Assembly (NCBI GenBank): GCA_963803165.1
Contig: CAWDLK010000003.1
Location: 186,001-250,000, forward strand
DNA from: Changshengia sp963803165
GTDB taxonomy: Bacteria > Chloroflexota > Dormibacteria > Aeolococcales > Aeolococcaceae
Direction of reading: 5' to 3'
Length of the DNA: 64,000 nt
Below, piece by piece: positions 45,150 through 53,181 of this stretch. Positions within the stretch are counted from its first letter, which is position 1. The number at the start of each line of letters is the position of its first letter. Below the pieces are notes generated by a model. It did not search any database, was not told where the DNA came from, and saw only the letters and a list, made by a program, of their open reading frames with translations. Position numbers and translations under genes: made by a program.

Positions 45150-45568
45150 CAGCTGGTCACCCTCTCGTAGCGCTCACCGCACTTGCGGCAGATCATCACC
45201 GATCTGCCCTCCTCGGTGAGCTGGTGGGCGATCCGGGTCCGCTTGTCGCAGCGGTTGCAGACCAGCTGCACCTTGCTGTAGGCGATCGGCCCGTTGAAGT
45301 CGACGATGCCGCCCTGGGTGTTGCCGGCGGTGTTGGCCTTGGTGTGCCGCTTCATCAGGTTGGCGCCGCGGACGACGATCCGCTGCTTCTCGACCTGCAC
45401 GCGCTCCACCGTGCCGCGCTTGCCCCTGTCCTTGCCGGCGATGATCTCGACGGTGTCACCGCTGCGGATGTCCAGCGGGCGCATCCTGCCCCCCGCCCAG
45501 CCCTCGTGCTCCAGCTCGACCCGGCGGTGCCTGGCCAGGCCGGCCCGGTGCTTGGCGACCAAGCCCAT
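45149..45568 (-). CDS. rplX: Ribosomal protein L24 with N-terminal extension and four-Cys C-terminus
   Basis: 139 residues if begun at the ATG 45566-45568, which has an excellent GGGAGGTG 5-6 nt upstream. The usual L24 start (IRSGDTVEIIAGKDRGKRGTV) is about 30 residues further in, after an internal Met29. The C-terminus has C-x2-C (VCNRCDK) and C-x2-C (ICRKCGERY), a zinc-ribbon variant. L24 is a first-step 50S assembly protein. Confidence 0.92.
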   Translation of the reverse strand: MGLVAKHRAGLARHRRVELEHEGWAGGRMRPLDIRSGDTVEIIAGKDRGKRGTVERVQVEKQRIVVRGANLMKRHTKANTAGNTQGGIVDFNGPIAYSKVQLVCNRCDKRTRIAHQLTEEGRSVMICRKCGERYERVTS

Positions 45569-45600
45569 CACCGCACCTCCCGCGAAGTTGCCCGGACCAC

Positions 45601-45969
45601 CTAGATCACCTCCGGTGCCAGGGACACGATCTTCATGAAGTTCCGCTCCCGCAGCTCGCGCGCGACCGGCCCGAAGATGCGCGTCCCCCGAGGGTTGTTC
45701 TGCGGGTTGATCAGCACCGCCGCGTTCTCGTCGAAGCGGATCTGGCTGCCGTCGGGCCGGTGGAAGGGCTGGACGGTGCGGACGATGACCGCCCGGACCA
45801 CGTCGCCCTTCTTGACCTGGGCGTTGGGCTGGGCCACCTTGACGGTGCCGATGATGACGTCGCCGACCGACCCGTACTTGCGGCGGCTGCCGCCGAGCAC
45901 GCGGATGCAGAGCAGCTCGCGCGCCCCGCTGTTGTCGGCCACCTTCAGGATGCTCTCCTGCTGGATCAC
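45601..45969 (-). CDS. rplN: Ribosomal protein L14
   Basis: 122 residues from the GTG at 45967-45969: IQQESILKVADNSGARELLC at the start, ENAAVLINPQNNPRGTRIFGPVARELRE in the core, end FMKIVSLAPEVI. Two nt after rpsQ. In-frame codons upstream lie within rpsQ and are discarded. Confidence 0.97.
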   Translation of the reverse strand: MIQQESILKVADNSGARELLCIRVLGGSRRKYGSVGDVIIGTVKVAQPNAQVKKGDVVRAVIVRTVQPFHRPDGSQIRFDENAAVLINPQNNPRGTRIFGPVARELRERNFMKIVSLAPEVI

Positions 45970-45971
45970 GC

Positions 45972-46241
45972 CTACTTCGCCTTCTCGATGATCTCGGCGA
46001 CCCGCCAGCGCTTCTCCTTGGAGAGCGGGCGGGTCTCGGTGATCCGGACCCGGTCCCCCACCGCGCAACGCCCCTCCTCGTCGTGAACCTTGAGGCGCCG
46101 GTTGTGGGTGACCACCTTCTTGTAGAGGGCGTGCTGCTTCTTCTCCTCGACGAGGACGACCACCGTCTTGTCCATCTTGTCGCTGACGACGACGCCGTCG
46201 CGGACCTTGCGGCGCCCGCGCTCCTCGGCCTGCTCACTCAT
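45972..46241 (-). CDS. rpsQ: Ribosomal protein S17
   Basis: 89 residues from the ATG at 46239-46241 with GAGGAAGAG upstream. It has GVVVSDKMDKTVVVLVEEKKQHALYKKVV and GDRVRITETRPLSKEKRWRVAEII. Its start lies 8 nt inside the end of rpmC, so translation is coupled to the rpmC tail. Confidence 0.96.
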   Translation of the reverse strand: MSEQAEERGRRKVRDGVVVSDKMDKTVVVLVEEKKQHALYKKVVTHNRRLKVHDEEGRCAVGDRVRITETRPLSKEKRWRVAEIIEKAK

Positions 46242-46746
46242 CTGTCTCTTCCTCGTCGGGTCCGGTGGCGTCCTCTGCCGCGGCCTCGGCTCCCTCGGCG
46301 GACGCCTCGTCCGGCTCTGTCTCGGCGACCGGCGGGGCGGCCGCGCGGCGAACGCGTCCACGCCGCGGCTTCTCCGCGAGCGGCTCCGTGGCCGCCTCCG
46401 GCTCCACCTCGACCTCCGCCTGGAGGGCCTCGGGCTCGGCCTCGGCGACCGGCTCGGCGCTCGCGCGGCGGCGGCCCAGGCGGCGCGGCCGCGGCTCGGC
46501 CTCGGGCGCCTCGATCTCGACCAGGTCGGAGACCAGGTGATGACCACGGGCCAGCTCCAGCTGCAGGGTCATGGTGCGGGCGATCTCGCGCCGCAGCTCG
46601 CGGACCTGGCGGTGGTTCTCGACCTGGCCGGCCGCCTGCTGGAAGCGGACCTCGAAGAGCCGGCGGCGCTGCTCCTGCAGATGCAGCTCGAGATCGTCCG
46701 CGGTCATCGAGCGCAGCAGGTGCACCGCCTCGACCTGCTTGGTCAT
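46234..46746 (-). CDS. rpmC: Ribosomal protein L29 with a ~100-residue acidic tail
   Basis: 170 residues against about 65 typical. The true L29 part is residues 1-75 (MTADDLELHLQEQRRRLFEVRFQQAAG, NHRQVRELRREIARTMTL). The rest is a Glu/Ala/Pro/Arg-rich tail (AEPVAEAEPEALQAEVEVEPEAATE) ending TGPDEEETDE. L29 lies at the exit tunnel and helps dock SRP and trigger factor, so a long acidic tail there could affect nascent-chain partners. No stop interrupts it, and the Shine-Dalgarno of rpsQ lies within it. Confidence 0.95.
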   Translation of the reverse strand: MTKQVEAVHLLRSMTADDLELHLQEQRRRLFEVRFQQAAGQVENHRQVRELRREIARTMTLQLELARGHHLVSDLVEIEAPEAEPRPRRLGRRRASAEPVAEAEPEALQAEVEVEPEAATEPLAEKPRRGRVRRAAAPPVAETEPDEASAEGAEAAAEDATGPDEEETDE

Positions 46747-47186
46747 GCGCCCGCCTCCGCCGCGATCTCGTCGCCGGTCTCCTGACGGGCGACGAAGCGG
46801 GTGGGGATGGGCAGCTTGTGGGCGGCGAGGCGCATCGCCTCGCGGGCGATCTCCTCGGTGACGCCGCTCATCTCGAAGAGGACGCGACCGGGCTTGACCA
46901 CCGCCACCCACCCCTCGGGGGCGCCCTTGCCCGACCCCATGCGGGTCTCGGCCGGCTTCTTGGTGTACGCGTGGTCCGGGAAGATCCGGATCCAGATCTG
47001 CCCGCCGCGGCGGACGTGCCGGGTCATGGCACGCCGGGCCGCCTCGATCTGCCGGTTGGTCATCCAGCAGGGCTCGAGCGCCTGGAGGCCGTAGGGGCCG
47101 AAGCTCAGCGTGTTGCCGCGCTGGGCGGCACCCTGACGGCGGCCCCGGTGGAGCTTGCGGAACTTGGTCCGCTTCGGCATCAGCAC
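46743..47186 (-). CDS. rplP: Ribosomal protein L16
   Basis: 147 residues starting LMPKRTKFRKLHRGRRQGAA, GTG at 47184-47186, with GGAGG about 9 nt upstream. It has GPYGLQALEPCWMTNRQIEAARRAMTRH and GSGKGAPEGWVAVVKPGRVLFE. The rplP start overlaps neither neighbour on the 5' side, but its stop overlaps rpmC by 4 nt. Confidence 0.97.
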   Translation of the reverse strand: MLMPKRTKFRKLHRGRRQGAAQRGNTLSFGPYGLQALEPCWMTNRQIEAARRAMTRHVRRGGQIWIRIFPDHAYTKKPAETRMGSGKGAPEGWVAVVKPGRVLFEMSGVTEEIAREAMRLAAHKLPIPTRFVARQETGDEIAAEAGA

Positions 47187-47188
47187 CG

Positions 47189-48235
47189 TCAGTCCTCCTC
47201 GGCCTCGACCTCGGGCTGCGCGCCCACCGCCGGCTTCTTGGCGGGCGTCGCCCGGCGGCGCGCCGCCGGCTTCTTGGCCGGCAGCTTCTCCACCTTGGCG
47301 TCGGCCTCGGGCACCACACCGAGCCCGGGGACCACCTCCTCGTCCAGCTCGGCGACATCGGGCTCCGTGACCTCGGCGTCCCCCTCCCCGGCGAGCGAGG
47401 CCTCGTCCAGCGCCGCACCGGCGGGTTCGACGATGCCGGTCGCGGCCGCCTCGCCGTCCTCGGCCTCGGCGACCGCCACCGGCGACGCCTGCTCGTGATC
47501 GGGCGCCGCAGCGGTGGCGGGACGCCGCTCGCGCTCCGGCGCGGCGGGCGGCCGCAGCGCCTCCACGATCTCACGTCCCGGTCCGCCGGTCATGACCGGC
47601 TCGCCGGTGGCGGTGACGTAGTCACCCTTGTAGATCCAGCAGGTGACCCCGATGCGGCCGAAGGTGGTCCTCGCCTCGGCCCGCCCGAAGTCGATGTTGG
47701 CGCGGAGGGTGTGGAGGGGCACCCGCCCGTCCCGGTCCCACTCGCGGCGCGACATCTCGGCGCCGCCGAGGCGGCCGCTGACCTCCAGCTTCACCCCCTT
47801 GGCACCGGCGCGCATGCTGCGCATCACGGTCTGCTTGAGCGCCCGGCGGAAGGCGATCCGCTTCTCCAGCTGGGAGGCGACGTTCTCGGCGACCAGCCGG
47901 GCGTCCAGCTCGGGGACCTTGATCTCGTGGATGGTGACCCGGACCTTCTTGCCGCTGATCCGCTCCAGCTCGTCGCGGAGGGCGTCCACGGAGGCTCCCT
48001 GCTTGCCGATCACGATCCCGGGCTTGGCGGTCTGGATGATCACGGTCAGCTGGTTGGCGCTGCGCTCGGTCTCGATCCGGGCCACCCCGGCGTTGCGGAG
48101 GCGGCTGGCGATCAGCCGGCGCATGGCCAGGTCCTCGTGGAGCAGCTTGGTGTACTCCTTGTCCGCGAACCAGCGGGCGTCCCACTGCCGGTAGACGCCG
48201 AGGCGGAAGCCGATTGGGTTCACCTTCTGTCCCAT
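47189..48235 (-). CDS. rpsC: Ribosomal protein S3 with a ~140-residue tail
   Basis: 348 residues against about 210-240 typical. The core MGQKVNPIGFRLGVYRQWDARWFADK, the KH GKQGASVDALRDELE and the final VTCWIYKGDYV end near residue 205. The rest is acidic low-complexity, then Lys/Ala-rich (AKKPAARRRATPAKKPA). S3 guards the mRNA entry channel. The ATG overlaps the rplV stop by 1 nt. Confidence 0.95.
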   Translation of the reverse strand: MGQKVNPIGFRLGVYRQWDARWFADKEYTKLLHEDLAMRRLIASRLRNAGVARIETERSANQLTVIIQTAKPGIVIGKQGASVDALRDELERISGKKVRVTIHEIKVPELDARLVAENVASQLEKRIAFRRALKQTVMRSMRAGAKGVKLEVSGRLGGAEMSRREWDRDGRVPLHTLRANIDFGRAEARTTFGRIGVTCWIYKGDYVTATGEPVMTGGPGREIVEALRPPAAPERERRPATAAAPDHEQASPVAVAEAEDGEAAATGIVEPAGAALDEASLAGEGDAEVTEPDVAELDEEVVPGLGVVPEADAKVEKLPAKKPAARRRATPAKKPAVGAQPEVEAEED

Positions 48236-48840
48236 CAGTCCTTCTCCTCGTCGTCCTGGCCGGCCTCGGGCTCGGCGGTGTCGAGATCGGCGTCCTGAGC
48301 CTGGTCGGGCTCGCCCTCGGCGATCTCGGTCGGTGCGGTCTCCGCCGCGGCCACCTCGCTGGCCGCCTGGGCCTCGGCGGCGGCGGCCTCCTGGGCGCGG
48401 CGCAACTGGGCGGGACGGCGGCGGCGGGCGGCGGCCGGCTTGGTCGAGCCGCGCCCCGGCCGTCCGGGCATGGCCACCACCGAGCGGCGGCGGCGCTGGG
48501 GCTCCGGCTCGTCGTCGGTGACGTAGCAGCGCAGGTGGCTCATCCGCTTGAAGAGGCTGCCCGCCATCCCCCGCGGCTTGGCGATGTACCGCTTCATGAT
48601 CCCCGCCTGGTCGACGTCGATGCGGTCGACGCGGAGCGAAGACTGCTCGAGGTTGTAGTTGTGCTCGGCGTTGGCGGCGGCGGACTTGATGACCTTGGCC
48701 ACCTCACGCGCCGCATGGCGGGGCGTGAAGCTGAGCACGGCCAGCGCCTCGGCCACGGGCAGGCCGACCACGCTCTCGGCGACCAGCCTCGCCTTGCGCG
48801 AGGTGATCCGGACGTCCTTGGCGGTGGCGACGACTTTCAC
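48235..48840 (-). CDS. rplV: Ribosomal protein L22 with a ~90-residue tail
   Basis: 201 residues against about 110 typical. The core is MKVVATAKDVRITSRKARLV through GMAGSLFKRMSHLRCYV (residues 1-107). A basic stretch (RRRRSVV, AAARRRRPAQLRR) and then an acidic Ala/Glu/Asp end follow. L22 lines the exit tunnel. It overlaps rpsS by 4 nt on the 5' side. Confidence 0.95.
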   Translation of the reverse strand: MKVVATAKDVRITSRKARLVAESVVGLPVAEALAVLSFTPRHAAREVAKVIKSAAANAEHNYNLEQSSLRVDRIDVDQAGIMKRYIAKPRGMAGSLFKRMSHLRCYVTDDEPEPQRRRRSVVAMPGRPGRGSTKPAAARRRRPAQLRRAQEAAAAEAQAASEVAAAETAPTEIAEGEPDQAQDADLDTAEPEAGQDDEEKD

Positions 48841-49121
48841 TTGAGCGCGGTGCTCCGCTCGGTGTGGTGGCCGTGGCCGCGGTACTTGCGGGTCGCGGCG
48901 AACTCGCCCAGCTTGTGGCCGACCATGGCCTCGGTGATGAACACCGGGTTGTGCTTGCGGCCGTCGTGCACAGCGATGGTGTGCCCGACCATCTCGGGGA
49001 AGATGTCGCTGCGGCGCGACCAGGTCTTGATGACCCGCTTCTCGCGGCTCTGGTTGAGCAGCTGAACCTTGGCCAGCAGGTGATCGTCGCAGAACGGCCC
49101 TTTCTTGAGGGAGCGGCTCAT
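48837..49121 (-). CDS. rpsS: Ribosomal protein S19
   Basis: 94 residues: MSRSLKKGPFCDDHLLAKVQ, TWSRRSDIFPEMVGHTIAVHDGRKHNPVFI and VGHKLGEFAATRKYRGH, a textbook S19. Four nt after rplB. Confidence 0.98.
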   Translation of the reverse strand: MSRSLKKGPFCDDHLLAKVQLLNQSREKRVIKTWSRRSDIFPEMVGHTIAVHDGRKHNPVFITEAMVGHKLGEFAATRKYRGHGHHTERSTALK

Positions 49122-49125
49122 GGTC

Positions 49126-49950
49126 TCACTTCTTCCGGCGCCGCACGATCATGCGGTCGGTCTTCTTGTTGCGGCGGGTGCGATAGCCGAGGGCCGGCTT
49201 GCCCCAGGGGGTCTGCGGGTTGCCACCGGCGCCGCTGCGCCCCTCACCGCCCCCGTGGGGGTGGTCGAAGGGGTTCATGGCCATGCCGCGCACCGAGGGC
49301 CGCCAACCGCGCCAGCGTGACTTCCCGGCCTTGCCGATGTTCTGGTTCTCGTGGTCGGCGTTGCCGACCTGGCCGATGGTGGCGAAGCAGCGCACGTCGA
49401 TGCGGCGCACCTCGCCGGAGGGCATGCGGACGGTGGCCAGCTCGCCCTCTCGGGCGATCAGCTGGGCGGCGACGCCGGCGCTGCGCACCAGCTGGCCACC
49501 CCGCCCGGGCTGGACCTCCAGGTTGTGGATGGTGGTGCCCAGCGGGATGTTGGCGAGCGGCAGGGCGTTGCCCGGCTTGATCTCGGCACCGACGCCGGAG
49601 CTGATGACGGCCCCGACGGTCAGGCCCAGCGGAGCGAGGATGTACCGCTTCTCCCCGTCGGCGTAGTGGATGAGGGCGATCCGGGCGCTCCGGTTGGGAT
49701 CGTACTCGATCCCCGCCACCCGGCCGGCGATGTCGCGCTTGCTGCGCCGGAAGTCGATGATGCGGTAGAGCTTGGTGTGGCCGCCACCGCGGTGGCGCAC
49801 CGTGATCCGCCCGGTGTTGTTGCGCCCGCTCGCCTTCTTGAGGTGGACGGTGAGGCCACGCTGCGGGGTGGCACCGGTGACCTCCTCGAAGGAGCTGACC
49901 GCCATGAACCGGCGGCCCGGGCTGGTCGGCTTGTACTTCTTGACTGGCAT
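49126..49950 (-). CDS. rplB: Ribosomal protein L2
   Basis: 274 residues. MPVKKYKPTSPGRRFMAVSSFEEVT start; RHRGGGHTKLYRIIDFRR; and the functional C-terminal loop GMAMNPFDHPHGGGEGRSG with the conserved His needed for peptidyl transfer. Ends KKTDRMIVRRRKK. Confidence 0.98.
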   Translation of the reverse strand: MPVKKYKPTSPGRRFMAVSSFEEVTGATPQRGLTVHLKKASGRNNTGRITVRHRGGGHTKLYRIIDFRRSKRDIAGRVAGIEYDPNRSARIALIHYADGEKRYILAPLGLTVGAVISSGVGAEIKPGNALPLANIPLGTTIHNLEVQPGRGGQLVRSAGVAAQLIAREGELATVRMPSGEVRRIDVRCFATIGQVGNADHENQNIGKAGKSRWRGWRPSVRGMAMNPFDHPHGGGEGRSGAGGNPQTPWGKPALGYRTRRNKKTDRMIVRRRKK

Positions 49951-49954
49951 CGGT

Positions 49955-50287
49955 CTACACGCCCTCGAACAGGCCGGGGATCTTCTGCCCGGGGGCGAGG
50001 GTCACCACCGCCTTCTTCCAGTCGGGGCTCTGGCCGATCAGGCGCGCCCCGCTGCCCCGCCGGAACTGGCGGCGGCGGATCTTGCCGTGCACCGCCATCA
50101 CGTTGACCGAGAGGACGGTGAGCCGCTGCTCGGGGAAGGCCTCCTCGATGGCGCGGCGGATGTCGACCTTGGTGACCCGGCAGGGGCAGGCGAACGTGTA
50201 CTTGTTGAGCCGGCCCATGGCCGCGTAGGACTTTTCGCTCGAGATCGGGCGAAGGATCACCTGGTGGAAGGCGCGTCCCTGGCTCAT
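49955..50287 (-). CDS. rplW: Ribosomal protein L23
   Basis: 110 residues from the ATG at 50285-50287, overlapping the rplD stop by 4 nt. It has ILRPISSEKSYAAMGRLNKYTFACPCRVTKVDIRRAIEEAF and the C-terminal PDWKKAVVTLAPGQKI. L23 is the docking site for SRP and trigger factor at the exit tunnel. Confidence 0.96.
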   Translation of the reverse strand: MSQGRAFHQVILRPISSEKSYAAMGRLNKYTFACPCRVTKVDIRRAIEEAFPEQRLTVLSVNVMAVHGKIRRRQFRRGSGARLIGQSPDWKKAVVTLAPGQKIPGLFEGV

Positions 50288-50907
50288 CCCCAGGCCTCCG
50301 CGACGTGCTCGACGGCGTCCCTCGTCATCACCACGGTGTCGGCGGTGAGCAGGTCGCGCACGGAGATGTTGCCGGCCAGGACGAGCCGCACCTCGGGAAG
50401 GTTGCGGGCGCTCAGCTCGAGCGCGTCGTGATGCGAGCCGAGCACCACCAGCACCCGGCGGCCGGCCTCGACCGCCCGGAGGAACTCCACCACCGCCTTG
50501 GTGCGGGGCTCCTCCAGCTGGATCCCGTCGAGGACGGTGATCTGGCCCTCCGCGGCCTTGACGCTGAGGGCGCTGCGCAGCGCCAGCCGGCGCTGCTTGC
50601 GCGGCATCTGCTGGGTGTACGAGCGGGGGGTGGGCCCGAAGACCGTGCCGCCGCCCGCGTAGTGGGGGGCCCGGATCGAGCCCTGGCGGGCGCGCCCGGT
50701 GCCCTTCTGGCGGTAGGGCTTGCGCCCACCGCCCGACACCTCGGTGCGGGTCTTGGTGTCGTGGGTGCCCTGGCGCGCGTTGGCGAGCTGGCGCAGCAAC
50801 GCCTGGTGCATCACCGTGGCGTGGGGGATGACGCCGAAGACGGCGTCGGGAAGCTCGAGCTCCCCCTGGCTGGCACCGGCGAGGTCGACGACCGGGGCGG
50901 TGCTCAT
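50284..50907 (-). CDS. rplD: Ribosomal protein L4
   Basis: 207 residues. Exit-tunnel loop with TKTRTEVSGGGRKPYRQKGTGRARQGSIRAPHYAGGGTVFGP, the hallmark of L4. In some bacteria L4 represses its own S10 operon. The ATG overlaps the rplC stop by 4 nt. Confidence 0.97.
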   Translation of the reverse strand: MSTAPVVDLAGASQGELELPDAVFGVIPHATVMHQALLRQLANARQGTHDTKTRTEVSGGGRKPYRQKGTGRARQGSIRAPHYAGGGTVFGPTPRSYTQQMPRKQRRLALRSALSVKAAEGQITVLDGIQLEEPRTKAVVEFLRAVEAGRRVLVVLGSHHDALELSARNLPEVRLVLAGNISVRDLLTADTVVMTRDAVEHVAEAWG

Positions 50908-51539
50908 GACCCGAGGACCCCGCTGCGCGCGCTGTCGCGCACCAGCACCACGGAGAGCCGGTGCCCGGGGACCGCGCCCCGGACCAGGAGCAGGTTGCGC
51001 TCGGCGTCGACCCTGACCACCTCGAGACGGAGGACGGTGGAGCGGGCCGCACCCAGGTGCCCGGCCATGCGCAGCCCCTTGAAGACGCGGGCGGCGTCGG
51101 TCGATCCGATCGAGCCCGGCTGCTTGATGTTGTGGGAGCCGTGGGTGACCGGGCCCCGGCTGAAGTTGTGACGCTTGTGCTGCCCGGCGAACCCCTTGCC
51201 CTTGCTGATGCCGGTGACGTCCACCCGCTCCCCGGGGGCGAAGACGGAGACCGACACCCGGCTGCCCAGGGCGGGGGTGCCGGCGTCGCGCACCTCGGCG
51301 AGGCGGCTGAGCGGCGGGGTGCCGGCGCGCTTGAAGTGACCGGCCTCGGGCTTGTTGGTCCGGCGCGGCCGGCGCTCCCCGAGACCGATCTGCACCGCCT
51401 CGTAGCCGTCGGTGGCGGCGGTCTTGAGCTGCACGACGTGGCAGGAGTCCGCCTCCAGGACGGTGACCGGGACCACCGTGCCCTGCTCGGTGAAGAGCTG
51501 GGTCATCCCCAGCTTGCGGGCCAGCAGCCCCTTAGACAT
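50904..51539 (-). CDS. rplC: Ribosomal protein L3
   Basis: 211 residues: GLLARKLGMTQLF at the start; SKGKGFAGQHKRHNFSRGPVTHGSHNIKQPGSIG in the centre with the Gln that is methylated in other bacteria; LVRGAVPGHRLSVVLV near the end. 39 nt after rpsJ. Confidence 0.97.
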   Translation of the reverse strand: MSKGLLARKLGMTQLFTEQGTVVPVTVLEADSCHVVQLKTAATDGYEAVQIGLGERRPRRTNKPEAGHFKRAGTPPLSRLAEVRDAGTPALGSRVSVSVFAPGERVDVTGISKGKGFAGQHKRHNFSRGPVTHGSHNIKQPGSIGSTDAARVFKGLRMAGHLGAARSTVLRLEVVRVDAERNLLLVRGAVPGHRLSVVLVRDSARSGVLGS

Positions 51540-51578
51540 CGGAAGACCCCCTGATGCCGCTCAGGCAAATGGGCGGCA

Positions 51579-51896
51579 TCATCGCTGGTCACCCAGCTTG
51601 ATCTCGATATCGACGCCGCTCGGCAGGTTGAGCCGCATCAGGGCGTCGACCACCTTGGGGTTGGGGTCGAGGATGTCGAGGATCCGCTTGTGGGTGCGCA
51701 TCTCGAACTGCTCGCGCGAGTCCTTGTCGATGAACGGCGAGCGGACCACCGTCCACTTGCTGATCCGGGTGGGCAGCGGCACCGGCCCGGCGACGTGCGC
51801 GCCGGTGCGAACCACGGTCTCGACGATCTTCGAGGCCGCCTGGTCCAGGACCCGGTGGTCGTAGGCCTTGAGCCGGATGCGGATCTTCTGCGCCAT
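51579..51896 (-). CDS. rpsJ: Ribosomal protein S10
   Basis: 105 residues from the ATG at 51894-51896: MAQKIRIRLKAYDHRVLDQAA, GPVPLPTRISKWTVVRSPFIDKDSREQFE and LPSGVDIEIKL. It also acts as NusE in antitermination. Only 28 nt after tuf, so str and S10 genes form a continuous run. In-frame codons upstream overlap tuf. Confidence 0.97.
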   Translation of the reverse strand: MAQKIRIRLKAYDHRVLDQAASKIVETVVRTGAHVAGPVPLPTRISKWTVVRSPFIDKDSREQFEMRTHKRILDILDPNPKVVDALMRLNLPSGVDIEIKLGDQR

Positions 51897-51924
51897 GGTG
51901 ATGCCGCCGCCTTCTCCTGTTCCG

Positions 51925-53115
51925 CTACTTCTCGATGCTGGTGACGGCGCCGGCGCCGACGGTGTGGCCACCCTCGCGGATGGCGAAGCGCATCCCCTCC
52001 TCGACCGCGATCGGGGTGATCAGCTCCACGCTCATCTCGACGTGGTCACCCGGCATCACCATCTCGGTCCCCTCGGGGAGGCTGATGCTGCCGGTCACGT
52101 CGGTGGTCCGGATGTAGAACTGGGGCCGGTAGCCGGTGAAGAACGGGGTGTGACGGCCGCCCTCCTCCTTGCTGAGGACGAAGACCTGCGCCTTGAACTT
52201 GGTGTGAGGGTTGATCGAGCCGGGCTTGGCCAGCACCTGGCCGCGCTCCACGTCCTCACGCTTGATGCCCCGGACCAGGCAGCCGACGTTCATGCCCGCA
52301 TCGCCGTGGTCGAGCAGCTTGTGGAACATCTCGACCCCGGTGACCACCGTCTTGCCGGTCGGCCGGATGCCGACGATCTCGACCGGGTCGTTCACCTTGA
52401 CGATGCCGCGGTCGATGCGGCCGGTGACCACGGTCCCGCGACCCTCGATCGAGAAGACGTCCTCGATGGGCATCATGAAGGGCTTGTCGATGGGCCGCTC
52501 GGGCACCGGGATGTAGGTGTCGACGGCCTCCATCAGCTTCATGACGTCGTCGCCGGCCGCCTTGTCCCCCTCCAGCGCCTTGAGCGCGGAGAGCCGGACC
52601 ACGGGAAGGTCGTCCCCGGGGAACTCGTAACGGCTGAGCAGCTCGCGGACCTCGAGCTCGACCAGCTCGAGCAGCTCCTCGTCGTCCACCTGGTCGACCT
52701 TGTTGAGGGCGACCACGATGTAGGGCACCCCGACCTGGCGGGCCAGCACGATGTGCTCCCGGGTCTGGGGCATGGGACCGTCGGTGGCGGCCACCACCAG
52801 GATGGCGCCGTCCATCTGGGCGGCGCCGGTGATCATGTTCTTGATGTAGTCGGCATGCCCCGGGCAGTCGACGTGGGCGTAGTGGCGGGTGGCGGTCTCG
52901 TACTCGATGTGGGCGGTGGCGATGGTGATGCCGCGCGCCTTCTCCTCGGGGGCGTTGTCGATCTGATCGAAAGCGACAAACGAGTTGGACCCGCCAACCC
53001 GCTCAGCCAGAGTCTTGGTGATGGCAGCAGTCAACGTCGTCTTGCCGTGGTCGATGTGACCGATGGTGCCGACGTTCACGTGGGGCTTGGTGCTGTCGTA
53101 TTTCTTCTTGCCCAT
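51925..53115 (-). CDS. tuf: Elongation factor Tu
   Basis: 396 residues. G1 GHIDHGKTTLTAAI, switch DNAPEEKARGITI, G3 DCPGHADYIKNM and G4 NKVDQVDDEE. The only tuf in the window. It delivers aminoacyl-tRNA to the ribosome. It lies 66 bp after fusA; the gap contains CAG-rich repeats and no clear promoter. Confidence 0.98.
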   Translation of the reverse strand: MGKKKYDSTKPHVNVGTIGHIDHGKTTLTAAITKTLAERVGGSNSFVAFDQIDNAPEEKARGITIATAHIEYETATRHYAHVDCPGHADYIKNMITGAAQMDGAILVVAATDGPMPQTREHIVLARQVGVPYIVVALNKVDQVDDEELLELVELEVRELLSRYEFPGDDLPVVRLSALKALEGDKAAGDDVMKLMEAVDTYIPVPERPIDKPFMMPIEDVFSIEGRGTVVTGRIDRGIVKVNDPVEIVGIRPTGKTVVTGVEMFHKLLDHGDAGMNVGCLVRGIKREDVERGQVLAKPGSINPHTKFKAQVFVLSKEEGGRHTPFFTGYRPQFYIRTTDVTGSISLPEGTEMVMPGDHVEMSVELITPIAVEEGMRFAIREGGHTVGAGAVTSIEK

Positions 53116-53181
53116 GGCCTTCTCAGTTCCTCTGCTGCTGGTGCTGCTGGCTGGGTCCCATCTGTCCTCTGGAGGTCCCGC

